64,000 nt of DNA from Bacteroidia bacterium (GTDB lineage Bacteria > Bacteroidota > Bacteroidia > UKL13-3), in assembly GCA_023151275.1 (NCBI GenBank), contig JAKLJI010000001.1, forward strand, positions 644,409-708,408, in the 5' to 3' direction. Positions 16,832 to 26,344 of the stretch are shown here, piece by piece; the first letter of the stretch is position 1; the number at the start of each line of letters is the position of its first letter. The position numbers and the translations under genes are program-made. The notes below the pieces were generated by a model, which ran no database searches, was not told where the DNA came from, and worked only from the letters and a program-made list of their open reading frames with translations.

Positions 16832-19800
16832 TTATTGCACTTGAATTTTCCGCGTGAAAATCTGATTTCCACTTTCCAATTGCAGAATATAAATTCCTTT
16901 GGATTGGTTTGATAAATCCAATTGTTGCTCCAAGGTTGTGCTGCGTTCCAGCTCTTTTTGAAGAATACGTTTTCCGGTAATATCAATTACTGAAACCCGA
17001 ACTTCATTTTCAGGAACACGAAGCATTTGCAAATTGAAAATACCGGAACTTGGATTTGGATACACCTGCAAAATGTTTTCAAACACCACAGAGGCATCAA
17101 TTCCGGTGATACATGCATCTGGCAAAACGCGAACATAACGAATAGCAGTTGTACTTGTATTTCCCGACAAATCAGTTACTCTATAATTCACACTGTACAA
17201 TCCCGGCACGTCTCCAAAATACCGATTGCTGGTTTGAGGAATTGGAGGAAGGTTGGTGGTTACCACAAGCCTACTGCGCATTTCAAAATCAGAATTGTAA
17301 TTGTCAACCAACTCAACTCCTGGATCTACAAATTCACACCACCTATTGATATTCATGGTAGTTCCACCAAGTATTTTTATCTCAGGTGCTTGTCTATCAA
17401 CTACACGAATTTCACGCATAACAGAGTCTCTGTTACCGGAAGGATCTGTTGCAATAATCCAACGATTGATGGTCTTAAGTGAATTTACGGGAACAACTGC
17501 TGGCTGGTAGGAAATGGCAATGGTATTGCGTGGCCAAACATTATCACTTACCGTAAATCCAGGATCGATATAAGACTGGTAAACATCCCAAACAATTGGG
17601 TTATCGCCTTGCAATTGAATTACCGGAGCAATATTATCGGTTACGCGAATTTCAACCATAACTTCATGGGCAATATTGCCGCTTCCGTCTGTTACATTGT
17701 AAGGAATAAAATAGGTGCCAACATTGTTCACATCAACTGTTCCTGACCAAGTTGGAGTGAGTTGCTTCCAGAAATTGTCTTGAATAGTTACCACCTGTTG
17801 TAAATCAATTGCTGTATTTACCTGATGCAGGTAATAATTTTTACCCGGTGCATAATTAGGTTTAATAACAGGTCTGGTTGAATCCCCTACAGTTACAAGC
17901 CTGTTCACTGAAGCAGTTTTTCCAAAGGCGTCAATTATCAGGTAATTCACATTGTAAATGCCAAGCTTGCTGGTATCTACATTCGAGTTAATGATTACAT
18001 GATTTGCTGGTAAAATATTGTCTTGATTATCCCTTGCTACAGCACCATTTTCCTGGTATTTATTGAATACTTCAACATACTGTTGAGCAGGTCCATTTAA
18101 GGTAATGCTTGGTCCTGTTCTGTTTAAAATTACAAATACAGTCCGATACAATGTATCAGATACATTGCCATAATAATCTGTAACAATGTACTTCAGGTAA
18201 TTTGGTCCAACCTTGGTAATATCAACATTCCCAATCCGCTGAAACCTCGAACTGATGATGCCTTCAATATTGTCATTTGCTGTAATACCCGGATCTATGA
18301 ATGGTTTGTTAATCTCTGTTTCCATTACCGCATTACCGTTTAACAAAGCTGTCGGACGGACAGTATCCATTGGATAGTTAACAACAAAATCCTTGAACAC
18401 ACCCATGAAGCTAATGCTCGGATTTAATGTTGTTGGTGAATAGGTAACACCAATGCGCATACGGGTTGATCCCAAACGCTGGTCAATTGGAACCAGAATT
18501 TTCTCTGTTTTACTCAAATTCAAAGATCCGTTTTCTGACATAACCAATTCATCGTTGCCAAACATACCATCCATATTCATGTCAATCCAAACCTTGCGGT
18601 CTATTGGACTTACGGCTGTTCCAACCGGACGAACCAATGTTAGATTTTTGCCCTGACCTCTGTATAAATTTGCGGTTTGATTGCCCTGAATATTCTGATA
18701 ACAAGGACTTGTAGCATTGGTGAGGAAGGTAGTATCAATGCCACCTTCAAGAATAACACGACTAAGCCCAATACTTCCATCTGACAAAATAATATCATTC
18801 AAGCATTGTGGTTCATCGTAAGCTCCAATGTTGATGTAATCGGTTTGAGTAATTGAATCTTTACCAAAGGAGTTGGTCACAACCAATTTCACGGTATACT
18901 TGGTGCGCAAGGTCAATCTTACAATTGGATTGCGGCTGGTTGGATTTGTACCTAATAAATACTGTGCAGCAGGTGTAAATGTCCAACGCCAGCTATTCGG
19001 ACCGTTCAAACTTTTATCGAACAAACGGAAGGTATCTGTATTAAATCCATTCAATTTATCCGCTTCAAATCGTGCAGTTGGATTGGTAACAACTGGCATA
19101 AACAATACCGATTTACATACTGTATCACTACCGATACAATTGTAAGCTACGTGGCAAAGTGTGCGGTATTGTGTGGTGTTTACCAGGAATGTTCGGGTTG
19201 GATTTGCAGTTGCAGAATCATAAACAAAATCGCCATCTGTATCCCAAGCATAGTTGAAATTCACTCCTGTAGATTGACTTTGAAATTGAATAGGCTGCAT
19301 ACTGTAAATGGTATCCGGAATATTCATTTTGGCAGTAGGCTTTGGATAGGTTGGCGTTTTTATTTCCCAACGAATGGTGAATCCTGCTGAATCATAAGGA
19401 ACAGGTGGCGGTTGTGTACCCAATTTGTACCGAACAAAAACTTGTTTTCCTCCCCGAACACCATTGATTCTTACACTTGCAGGAATATTTACTAACCCAT
19501 TTCCTCCAACAGTGGCCAGAACCGGGGCACTAGCATTGGTACCATTGTGAAATACCATCGAATCTGTAGGTAGCATTTTAATACGCTCAAACCAAAAGAT
19601 TATGCTATCAGCACAAGGTTTAATAAGTATACCCTGACAAGCACCAATACCGCCGCGAGTATAGCTAAAACCTGGTCCGCCTGCACCGAATAAAAAGCCT
19701 TCTTCATCGGTTACAACGCTTGAGCCTGTGCCGCTACAAACGGAATAACTGTTTAAAACCTCAAGGTAGTCTTTAATACATGTAGTATCCCAACCTCTTG

Positions 19801-21088
19801 TATTCCAGGTTTGCAAACAAACACTCCATTTGCCCGGATCACCACCAAAAAACAATGGGTTTTGAGCATAGGGGTTTGAAAAGAAGTTTGGAAAGAAGGG
19901 TGGATTATTACACTTATTGCAAGAACTGCTGTCTTCCGAACGGTAAAACCACCAATACCATTGATTAGGTCCTTTGTCTGACAAATCTACAAATGGTGCG
20001 TACTCGGCAAATCCAATCTTACGACGTGCAGTGAAAAAGTTTGAAATTGGAACAGTGCCCGGTGTATCGACATAAATATAACGGGTAACGCTATCCCGGT
20101 TGGTAAGGGGATCTACAGGTCCTACAGATAAAATGCGAACCGGCCAGTAACCAGGTCTATTGAAATTGTAGGTAAAGGTTTGACTGTATTTTGCTGTATC
20201 AATATACGTTTGCGACGTAAATGGAACATTTGTGCGAGAATATCCCGGATTCAACACCACTTCATCGGGTAAATCCCAATAACTTCTGGCTGTATTGGTG
20301 CTAATGCTTACCAATTTTTGTGGACTTCCCAAATACACGGTGTCCATTCCCGGGTAATATTGTGGGTCTGGAACAGATGGATAAAATCCTGCAATAGGGG
20401 GCAAAATTGGCCCGTTCGACAAAATTGAAACCGCAAAAACACCTAAGTAACCGGCACCTGAAGTCTTGTTCACGGTAATGGATACAATATTGGTATTTTG
20501 GTTGGCAGCATTCAAAACCAAACGGGCTTGGTAAAGCATGGGGCCGGTTGGCGTGCAGGGATCAACATTACCAGTTCCCACGTTACATCTTCCAATATTG
20601 TTCACGGCTGGACCAGAACCGAACCAATCGGCAACTGCATTTCCTGTAAAGGTTTGCGAGGTTGAATTGGCAAAATTTACGGTTACGTCTGCTACACAAG
20701 TTCCCTGGCCTGAGCTCCAAAGCACAAAAACTTCTTTCGCGGTGGTTGGGGTACTCAAGGCAAGAACCGAAGAACCTGTAGCTGCCGTTACGTGAAAACA
20801 GTTATTTCCAGTATAATTTGCCATCTTGAAGGACAAACCTGGCGTAATTAAACTTGAAACAATTCCTGAATTGGGCAAAAAACAACTTGTTACACCCGGA
20901 TAATCTTGGGCAACAAATGCAAAATTTGATGCATCAAATGCAACTGCAGAGGCAGAAGCTGCTCCGGTACCATTAACAATAACGTCTTTGTTAAATCCAC
21001 TCGAAATGGTAACTGGCAGGTACTGAGCCCATAAGTCAGAACCTAGCAGAATTAGCAAAAACAACAGGGATAGTATTCGTTTGGTCAT
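16832..21088 (-). CDS. Large secreted protein with PKD, GEVED and DUF5011-type domains and a T9SS sorting domain
   Basis: 1418 residues. A signal peptide (MTKRILSLLFLLILLGSDLWAQ) is followed by an Ig/PKD-rich N-terminal half with cysteine pairs, a PKD-like module (YAWDTDGDFVYDSATANPTR), a GEVED-type module (DRKVWIDMNMDGMFGNDEL), then about five DUF5011-like Ig repeats with the signature I-x-P-G-(I/F/V)-x-x-x-D-N (for example FIDPGITANDNIEG, YIDPGFTVSDNVWP). The last 80 residues are a type A C-terminal sorting domain (VYPNPSSGIFNL, KGIYILQLESG). It should be exported by Sec, cross the outer membrane through the T9SS and be attached to the surface. No enzymatic domain is recognised; an adhesive or matrix role is inferred. 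It is a single-gene unit. Confidence 0.85.
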   Translation of the reverse strand: MTKRILSLLFLLILLGSDLWAQYLPVTISSGFNKDVIVNGTGAASASAVAFDASNFAFVAQDYPGVTSCFLPNSGIVSSLITPGLSFKMANYTGNNCFHVTAATGSSVLALSTPTTAKEVFVLWSSGQGTCVADVTVNFANSTSQTFTGNAVADWFGSGPAVNNIGRCNVGTGNVDPCTPTGPMLYQARLVLNAANQNTNIVSITVNKTSGAGYLGVFAVSILSNGPILPPIAGFYPSVPDPQYYPGMDTVYLGSPQKLVSISTNTARSYWDLPDEVVLNPGYSRTNVPFTSQTYIDTAKYSQTFTYNFNRPGYWPVRILSVGPVDPLTNRDSVTRYIYVDTPGTVPISNFFTARRKIGFAEYAPFVDLSDKGPNQWYWWFYRSEDSSSCNKCNNPPFFPNFFSNPYAQNPLFFGGDPGKWSVCLQTWNTRGWDTTCIKDYLEVLNSYSVCSGTGSSVVTDEEGFLFGAGGPGFSYTRGGIGACQGILIKPCADSIIFWFERIKMLPTDSMVFHNGTNASAPVLATVGGNGLVNIPASVRINGVRGGKQVFVRYKLGTQPPPVPYDSAGFTIRWEIKTPTYPKPTAKMNIPDTIYSMQPIQFQSQSTGVNFNYAWDTDGDFVYDSATANPTRTFLVNTTQYRTLCHVAYNCIGSDTVCKSVLFMPVVTNPTARFEADKLNGFNTDTFRLFDKSLNGPNSWRWTFTPAAQYLLGTNPTSRNPIVRLTLRTKYTVKLVVTNSFGKDSITQTDYINIGAYDEPQCLNDIILSDGSIGLSRVILEGGIDTTFLTNATSPCYQNIQGNQTANLYRGQGKNLTLVRPVGTAVSPIDRKVWIDMNMDGMFGNDELVMSENGSLNLSKTEKILVPIDQRLGSTRMRIGVTYSPTTLNPSISFMGVFKDFVVNYPMDTVRPTALLNGNAVMETEINKPFIDPGITANDNIEGIISSRFQRIGNVDITKVGPNYLKYIVTDYYGNVSDTLYRTVFVILNRTGPSITLNGPAQQYVEVFNKYQENGAVARDNQDNILPANHVIINSNVDTSKLGIYNVNYLIIDAFGKTASVNRLVTVGDSTRPVIKPNYAPGKNYYLHQVNTAIDLQQVVTIQDNFWKQLTPTWSGTVDVNNVGTYFIPYNVTDGSGNIAHEVMVEIRVTDNIAPVIQLQGDNPIVWDVYQSYIDPGFTVSDNVWPRNTIAISYQPAVVPVNSLKTINRWIIATDPSGNRDSVMREIRVVDRQAPEIKILGGTTMNINRWCEFVDPGVELVDNYNSDFEMRSRLVVTTNLPPIPQTSNRYFGDVPGLYSVNYRVTDLSGNTSTTAIRYVRVLPDACITGIDASVVFENILQVYPNPSSGIFNLQMLRVPENEVRVSVIDITGKRILQKELERSTTLEQQLDLSNQSKGIYILQLESGNQIFTRKIQVQ

Positions 21089-21328
21089 TTAATTTTATTT
21101 AGCACGTTAAAATAATGCTAAGAAATTTCCCGACAGATTAATTATTTCTTAAATGAATTCGAACAATTTGCAGGCAACTCCCCTATTCCGACTTAACAAA
21201 AAACAAACCCTCCACACTACCTAATTTAGCCTCGCACACTAGCTAATGGCCAATAATTCCGAACAAATTAATGTGGCCCCACAATGCGCATAAGTTCCAA
21301 TAGGGTTATCAACTCCTATTGAATTAAA

Positions 21329-21495
21329 CCCGGATTACGCATTTGAACTTCGTCATGAGGGCCAAAAGGCCAAAGAAATTGGCAGTTTCACGAGCAAGGC
21401 ATAATTAATCTTTATGACGAGTGAGGGAAACTGAGTTTACGCCCAATTTCAAAGGCATTTTGGGCAGTAATAGATGGTCAAATGCGTATTCCGGG
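21329..21495. mobile_element. MITE-like element, copy A, with terminal inverted repeats and 5-bp duplication
   Basis: A 167-bp non-coding element. The left end CCCGGATTACGCATTTGA and right end TCAAATGCGTATTCCGGG are inverted repeats matching at 17 of 18 positions. The element is flanked on both sides by the direct repeat TTAAA (21324-21328 and 21496-21500), as expected of a target-site duplication. Inside are further complementary segments: GGCCAAAAGGCC, CGTCAT with ATGACG, and GAAATTGG with CCAATTTC, so a transcript could fold strongly. A second copy lies at 50954-51115. No transposase is encoded, so any movement would rely on an enzyme elsewhere. Confidence 0.65.
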
Positions 21496-21650
21496 TTAAA
21501 ACTCCACTACTCAGACTTTCTTTACAAGTTCTAAATGAACCAAATTGAGCCATTAAAAATCTCACCTTATTTTGACAAATCCCTTCTAAAAAATGAAAAA
21601 GAACGTCTCAATTTTCCAAATCAAAAGTCTAAAAAAGACATCCTTGTCTA

Positions 21651-21785
21651 AAGGTATTAACTTCATCATAATGGCCAAAAAACTGGCCTTTCACAAATAC
21701 GGCATATTGCACTTGTTTGAAACTAGGTGGAAACTGAATTTTACCGGCACATTGAGCTTTACTTGATGGGAGTTTGCACAATCCT
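21651..21785. repeat. Diverged partial copy C of the MITE-like family
   Basis: It shares with copies A and B the ordered blocks ACTTC-TCAT, GGCCAAAA, a GGC-TTTCAC segment, GGCATATTGCAC (B has GGCAATATGCAC) and GGAAACTGA-TTT. Terminal inverted repeats are not recognisable, so it is an old or truncated copy. Boundaries are approximate. Confidence 0.45.
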
Positions 21786-21882
21786 AGGTAAAATCGACTT
21801 TAAAAGTGGCAAATGGAAATCAAACTTCCATTCGCAAAGTCAACAATAAGCCACCTAATTGGAAACTTTGCAATTCAAGGAA

Positions 21883-22929
21883 CTACCCTACTGCCTTCTG
21901 CAAGGTAATCCCGAAGGTAGTGCCTTGTCCTAGCGTACTTCTTACATTAACCGTTTGACGGTGCGCCTCCATAATATGTTTTACAATGGCCAATCCCAAT
22001 CCGGTTCCGCCACTTTCCGATTCTCTGGTTCTGCTTTTCTCAACCCGGTAAAAACGCTCAAAAATGCGAGGCAGATGGTCTTGCGCAATACCCGGACCAT
22101 TGTCTGCAATTTCAACGAGAATGTTTTCATCCATATCGTAATAAGAAGCAACGGTAAATCCCCCTGGCTTGCCGTACTTGATGGCATTAGTAACCAAATT
22201 CAATAATACCTGCCTAATTCGATACCTATCTGCAAATACATAAAATGGCTTATTGCAACCCTCTTTAATTTCCAAATGTATACCCCTGTTTTTAGCCTTC
22301 TCTTCCACCTGCTCGTACACATCTTTCACCAACAAATTAACATCAAAGCGCTCCATCTCCATTTCCAATTCACCGCTTTCAAGTTGTGAAATCGACAACA
22401 AATCAGCCACCAAATCGCTTAATCGGTCTGCACTTTTGGCGGCGCGCATCAAAAAGCGCTTATTCACCTCCGGGTCGTCCATGGCCCCATCAATAAGGGT
22501 ATGAATATAGCCTTGAATATTAAAAATGGGAGTCTTCAATTCATGAGAAACATTGCCCAGAAATTCTTTTCTGAAATCAGCCAAGCGCTTCAATTGGTCA
22601 ATTTCCATCCGATTGTCACGTGCCCATTTGATTACCTCCTTGCTCATTTCAGTAATCGGGTCTTTGTCCCAATCAAAATTGCTTAATACCGCATTGTACT
22701 TCTGCGTTTTAAGGCTGTGTATCGTTTTATAAATAAGCTTGATTTTTCTGTAAATAAAATACTCAAGCGTGTAGAAGAACAAGAAAAACGACAACCCAAA
22801 GGTTAGCGTAGCAATAATTACCGTATTGATGATGGTAAAATCGGTAAGAAAAAAAGAAACCGTTCCCAATACCAATGCCAAAATCACTGATATTAATGTT
22901 GCTACTGTTATGGGTTTCGGATTCCGCAT
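21883..22929 (-). CDS. PhoR-type sensor histidine kinase
   Basis: A 348-residue membrane kinase. Two transmembrane helices lie at about residues 8-28 and 32-56 with almost no periplasmic loop, so stimulus sensing through a periplasmic domain is unlikely. HisKA follows with FLGNVSHELKTPIFNIQGY (phosphoacceptor His129), then HATPase_c with LVTNAIKYGKPGG (N box), EIADNGPGIAQDHLPRIFERF (G1/F box) and GGTGLGLAIVKHIMEAH (G2). Its ATG overlaps the stop of the response-regulator gene by one base (TAATG), so the two are coupled. The pair resembles PhoR/PhoB, but no phosphate genes are nearby, so the signal is not established. Confidence 0.88.
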   Translation of the reverse strand: MRNPKPITVATLISVILALVLGTVSFFLTDFTIINTVIIATLTFGLSFFLFFYTLEYFIYRKIKLIYKTIHSLKTQKYNAVLSNFDWDKDPITEMSKEVIKWARDNRMEIDQLKRLADFRKEFLGNVSHELKTPIFNIQGYIHTLIDGAMDDPEVNKRFLMRAAKSADRLSDLVADLLSISQLESGELEMEMERFDVNLLVKDVYEQVEEKAKNRGIHLEIKEGCNKPFYVFADRYRIRQVLLNLVTNAIKYGKPGGFTVASYYDMDENILVEIADNGPGIAQDHLPRIFERFYRVEKSRTRESESGGTGLGLAIVKHIMEAHRQTVNVRSTLGQGTTFGITLQKAVG

Positions 22930-23606
22930 TAAGCCTCAAACTTATAGCCAACTCCTTTTACGGTTCCTATATAATCGTTTCCTAGTTTCTCCCTGATTTT
23001 ACGGATATGTACATCAATGGTTCTGTCAACTACAAGCACTTCATCACCCCAAACTTTCTCTAGGATATATTCTCTGGTGAATACCTTTCCGGGTTTTCCG
23101 GCCAACAAAAAAAGCAACTCAAATTCTTTCCTTGCCAACTGAATTTTTTCTCCACCTCTGAAAACCAAAAATGCATCGCGATCAATCACCAAATCAGCAG
23201 CTTTAATACTGGTTGAAACCTGCTCTTTTTCCTTCCTCCTCAAAATGGCATTGATGCGAGTCATCAACACTTTGGGTTTGATGGGTTTGGCAATGTAGTC
23301 ATCCGCCCCAGAGTTCAAGCCTTCAATTTCAGAATACTCCTCGGCCCGTGCTGTAAGAAACACCACAAATGTTTTTGCAAACATTGGATCTGCCTTCAAA
23401 CGCTTGCAGGTTTCAAAGCCATCCAAAACCGGCATCATCACATCCAATAAAATCAAATCCGGCTTAAAAACAGTTGCAACCTCCAAAGCTTGCATACCAT
23501 TCATAGCAGTGGCAACTTGATAGCCTTCTTTTTTCAGGTTGTAATCAATAAACTCAATAATATCCGACTCATCGTCTACTACCAATATTTTATAGGTATT
23601 TTCCAT
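22929..23606 (-). CDS. OmpR/PhoB-family response regulator
   Basis: 225 residues. The receiver domain has the acidic pair DD (11-12), phosphoacceptor Asp55 in LILLDVMMP, Thr85 and Lys107 in IAKPI. The C-terminal winged helix (about 125-225) contains LARKEFELLFLLAGKPGKVFTREY-type sequence and the recognition helix VDRTIDVHIRKIREKLG. It binds DNA as a dimer when phosphorylated by the overlapping kinase gene product. It is the first gene of the two-gene operon; the gap to the upstream TlpA-like gene is 81 bases. Confidence 0.92.
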   Translation of the reverse strand: MENTYKILVVDDESDIIEFIDYNLKKEGYQVATAMNGMQALEVATVFKPDLILLDVMMPVLDGFETCKRLKADPMFAKTFVVFLTARAEEYSEIEGLNSGADDYIAKPIKPKVLMTRINAILRRKEKEQVSTSIKAADLVIDRDAFLVFRGGEKIQLARKEFELLFLLAGKPGKVFTREYILEKVWGDEVLVVDRTIDVHIRKIREKLGNDYIGTVKGVGYKFEA

Positions 23607-23687
23607 GGTTAATTTTGGTGTAAGATTCGACGGATAATTTCACCTGTCCGTGAACAAATCATTAAGTAATTGTTACCTCCCAAACTA

Positions 23688-24809
23688 TCAATAGCCAAAA
23701 ATCTCTTTCAACTTGGCTTCCAAGGCCGAACCTCGCAAGCGAGTCGCAATAATTTTACCTTCTTTGTCAACTAATACGGTGTACGGAATCGACTCTATAC
23801 TGTACAATTTCACCACTGGCGAATTCCATTTCATCAAATCCGATGCATGATTCCAAAGCAATTTGTCTTTGTTAATGGCTGCTAACCAACTTTCACGGTT
23901 ATCGTCCAAACTCACTCCCAACACATCAAACCCACTGTTTTTGTACTTGTTATAAATGCGAACCACTTCCGGATTTGCATCCCGGCAAGGTTTGCACCAA
24001 CTGGCCCAAAAATCAACCAATACAACTTTACCACGCAAACTCGATAAGGAAATTTTGTTGCCAAAGGGATCATTCATCACAATATCTGGAGCTACACTTC
24101 CATCGGCTGTTTTGCGCAACTCTTCTACTTTTTGATGCAATTGCAAGGCATACTTAGATTGAGAAAACTCTTTGAAGCATTGCTTATCTATCAAATCAAA
24201 AAAAGCAAAATCCGCTTCAGGCATCAAAAAACTGGTAGCAAAATAGGGCACAATGCTATGCCTTAACCCGGAAACATAATCTTTCACTGCTTTCAAATTC
24301 TGTTGACGAATGCTATCGTACTCTACCCGAATTTTGTTTTGGATAGCCAAGGGAGGAAGTTCCTCGTTATACTGAGCATATTTAAGCGAAAGCTGATTGT
24401 AAGCCGAAAGAAAGCTATTGTTGATGGTGTAAAGCGTTTTTAACTCATCGTTTTCCTTCGAGCCTTTTACGGTATAATTCTGAATTGAGTCAATCTCAAA
24501 CTCCAAATCAATTCGGGCATTTGTATCAACAACTAAAACCAAATCACCTGCATTCGACCGAATCACACAAAAGGTTTTTTCCTTCAATGTCCCGCTCAAT
24601 TCAAAGGTTCCATCGTTCCGCACAAAGCCGGTATCCAACATAATCAATCCAGATGAGGTTAATTCCTGAAGTGCCATCACCTGGTTACCTCGGTTATTTT
24701 TTACCTTTCCGCGAATCAAGTATCCGCTTTGCTCGCCACTTTTCGATTCCCCACAAGAAATCAAAACAAGTAGCACAAACAATCCTGATATCAGTTTTTT
24801 TAGTTCCAT
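23688..24809 (-). CDS. TlpA-like thiol-disulfide lipoprotein with DUF4369-type N-terminal domain
   Basis: 373 residues. Lipoprotein signal MELKKLISGLFVLLVLISCG places it in the periplasm anchored by lipid. An N-terminal beta domain (YLIRGKVKNNRGNQV, GTFELSGTL) is the DUF4369 type, then a helical linker, and from about residue 240 a thioredoxin fold with WASWCKPC (Cys272, Cys275) and cis-proline Pro342 in SIPYT. It should reduce periplasmic disulfides, for example in cytochrome c assembly or stress. Its ATG overlaps the gatB stop by one base (TAATG), so it is translated with gatB although the functions are unrelated. Confidence 0.9.
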   Translation of the reverse strand: MELKKLISGLFVLLVLISCGESKSGEQSGYLIRGKVKNNRGNQVMALQELTSSGLIMLDTGFVRNDGTFELSGTLKEKTFCVIRSNAGDLVLVVDTNARIDLEFEIDSIQNYTVKGSKENDELKTLYTINNSFLSAYNQLSLKYAQYNEELPPLAIQNKIRVEYDSIRQQNLKAVKDYVSGLRHSIVPYFATSFLMPEADFAFFDLIDKQCFKEFSQSKYALQLHQKVEELRKTADGSVAPDIVMNDPFGNKISLSSLRGKVVLVDFWASWCKPCRDANPEVVRIYNKYKNSGFDVLGVSLDDNRESWLAAINKDKLLWNHASDLMKWNSPVVKLYSIESIPYTVLVDKEGKIIATRLRGSALEAKLKEIFGY

Positions 24810-26266
24810 TAGATTTTTTCTAGTGTTTCTGTCAATAATTTACTCGCCATTTTAGGGTCGGCTTTTCCCTTGCTAAATTTCATCACTTCACCCATGAATA
24901 AACCTGTGAGACTCTTCTTTCCGGCCTTGTATTCCTGAACTTTTTCCGGATACTTGGCCAGGGCTTGATCTATCCAGGTCTGCAATTCATCTGCATTGCT
25001 TTCCTGAATTAAATTCATTTTTTCCGCCAATTGCAATGGACTCAAATGATGTTCCTCCAACATGGCCGGGAAAATACGCTGAGAGGCCACCGAATGCGAA
25101 ATACGTCCTTCATCAATCAGGTTAATCAAATCGGCAATACGCGCAGGTTGCAACACAAAATCGCGAATATCCAAAGCTTGCTCATTCAAGTATCCTTTAA
25201 TGTTTACCATTACCCAGTTTGCAGCTGCTTTGGTATTGGAAGTATGCTTCAAAATAAGCTCATAATATTCAGCAATCTCTCGGGTTTCGGTTAATACTGC
25301 CGCATCGTACTCACTCAAATGATAGAGCTTGGTAAATCGCTCCATCAACACACTTGGTAAGTCTGGCATTTGCGCCCTAACTTCTTCAATAAACTGAGGC
25401 GTTACATGCAAAGGTGGTAAATCGGGTTCCGGAAAATACCTGTAATCGCTTGCCCCTTCCTTGGTACGCATGCTAGCAGTAGTTCCTTTCAATGCATCAA
25501 AACTGCGGGTTTCTTGTACTAATTTTCCTCCGGTCTCCAGGCTTTCAATCTGACGTTTGATCTCATAATCAATGGCCCTTTGCACATTGCGCATCGAGTT
25601 CATGTTCTTCACCTCCACCTTGGTACCAAAGGCTGTAGTCCCTTTCAAACGCACAGAAATATTGGCATCGCAACGCAGGCTACCTTCCTCCATATTGCCA
25701 TCACAAATACCTAAATAACGAACCAGTTTTCTAACTTCACTCAGGTATTGGTAAGCCTCTTCCCCACTGGCAATTTCAGGTTCCGATACAATTTCTATCA
25801 AAGGAACGCCAGCCCGGTTCAAGTCAATCAACGAATCAAATACATCCTGGTCGTGCATGCTTTTTCCGGCATCCTCTTCCATGTGAATGCGGGTAAGACC
25901 TATTTTCTTGCTCTCGCCAGATTTCAAGCGGATTTCAATAAATCCTCCGGTGCATATAGGCGTTTTATCCTGGGTAATTTGATACCCTTTTGGCAAGTCT
26001 GCGTAAAAGTAGTTTTTGCGCGCATAATACTGATGGTCAGCTATGGTACATTGGCAAGCCAATCCCATTTTAACCGCATTCTTCACCACCTGAATATTGT
26101 GCTTAGGCAAGGTTCCCGGATGTCCCAACGAAACCGGACTAACCATGGTATTCGGTTCGGCTCCATAATCATAAGGATCAACACAATAAGCCTTGCTCCG
26201 CGTAAGCATTTGTGCATGTACCTCCAACCCTATAACAGGTTCATATTTATCGTAATCAATATCCAT
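24809..26266 (-). CDS. gatB: Aspartyl/glutamyl-tRNA amidotransferase subunit B
   Basis: A 485-residue subunit of the GatCAB enzyme that converts Glu-tRNA(Gln) (or Asp-tRNA(Asn)) to the amidated form. Characteristic segments are YEPVIGLEVHAQM, ADLPKGYQITQ, RIHMEEDAGKSMHD, DLNRAGVPLIEIVSEPE, EGSLRCDANISVR, KVEVKNMNSMRNVQRAI and the C-terminal YqeY-like helical domain ending MGEVMKFSKGKADPKMA. It acts in the cytoplasm with GatA and GatC, which are not in the window. It is the upstream gene of the gatB-tlpA-like pair. Confidence 0.97.
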   Translation of the reverse strand: MDIDYDKYEPVIGLEVHAQMLTRSKAYCVDPYDYGAEPNTMVSPVSLGHPGTLPKHNIQVVKNAVKMGLACQCTIADHQYYARKNYFYADLPKGYQITQDKTPICTGGFIEIRLKSGESKKIGLTRIHMEEDAGKSMHDQDVFDSLIDLNRAGVPLIEIVSEPEIASGEEAYQYLSEVRKLVRYLGICDGNMEEGSLRCDANISVRLKGTTAFGTKVEVKNMNSMRNVQRAIDYEIKRQIESLETGGKLVQETRSFDALKGTTASMRTKEGASDYRYFPEPDLPPLHVTPQFIEEVRAQMPDLPSVLMERFTKLYHLSEYDAAVLTETREIAEYYELILKHTSNTKAAANWVMVNIKGYLNEQALDIRDFVLQPARIADLINLIDEGRISHSVASQRIFPAMLEEHHLSPLQLAEKMNLIQESNADELQTWIDQALAKYPEKVQEYKAGKKSLTGLFMGEVMKFSKGKADPKMASKLLTETLEKI

Positions 26267-26344
26267 TGTCGTTCAAAAGTTGGCAAAAATAGGCATTTCC
26301 ACCCACTAGAACCAGCACTCATTTTGAGGTAATAATTGGTTTGG

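Larger units (their letters stand above)
21089..21882. other. 794-base non-coding interval with repeat elements
   Basis: No plausible gene on either strand. It contains a short element with terminal inverted repeats (21329-21495) and a diverged, partial copy of the same family (21651-21785). There is also a hairpin-forming CAATAGG / CCTATTG pair at about 21298-21322. The promoter of the minus-strand cargo gene should lie near 21089-21180. Confidence 0.7.
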
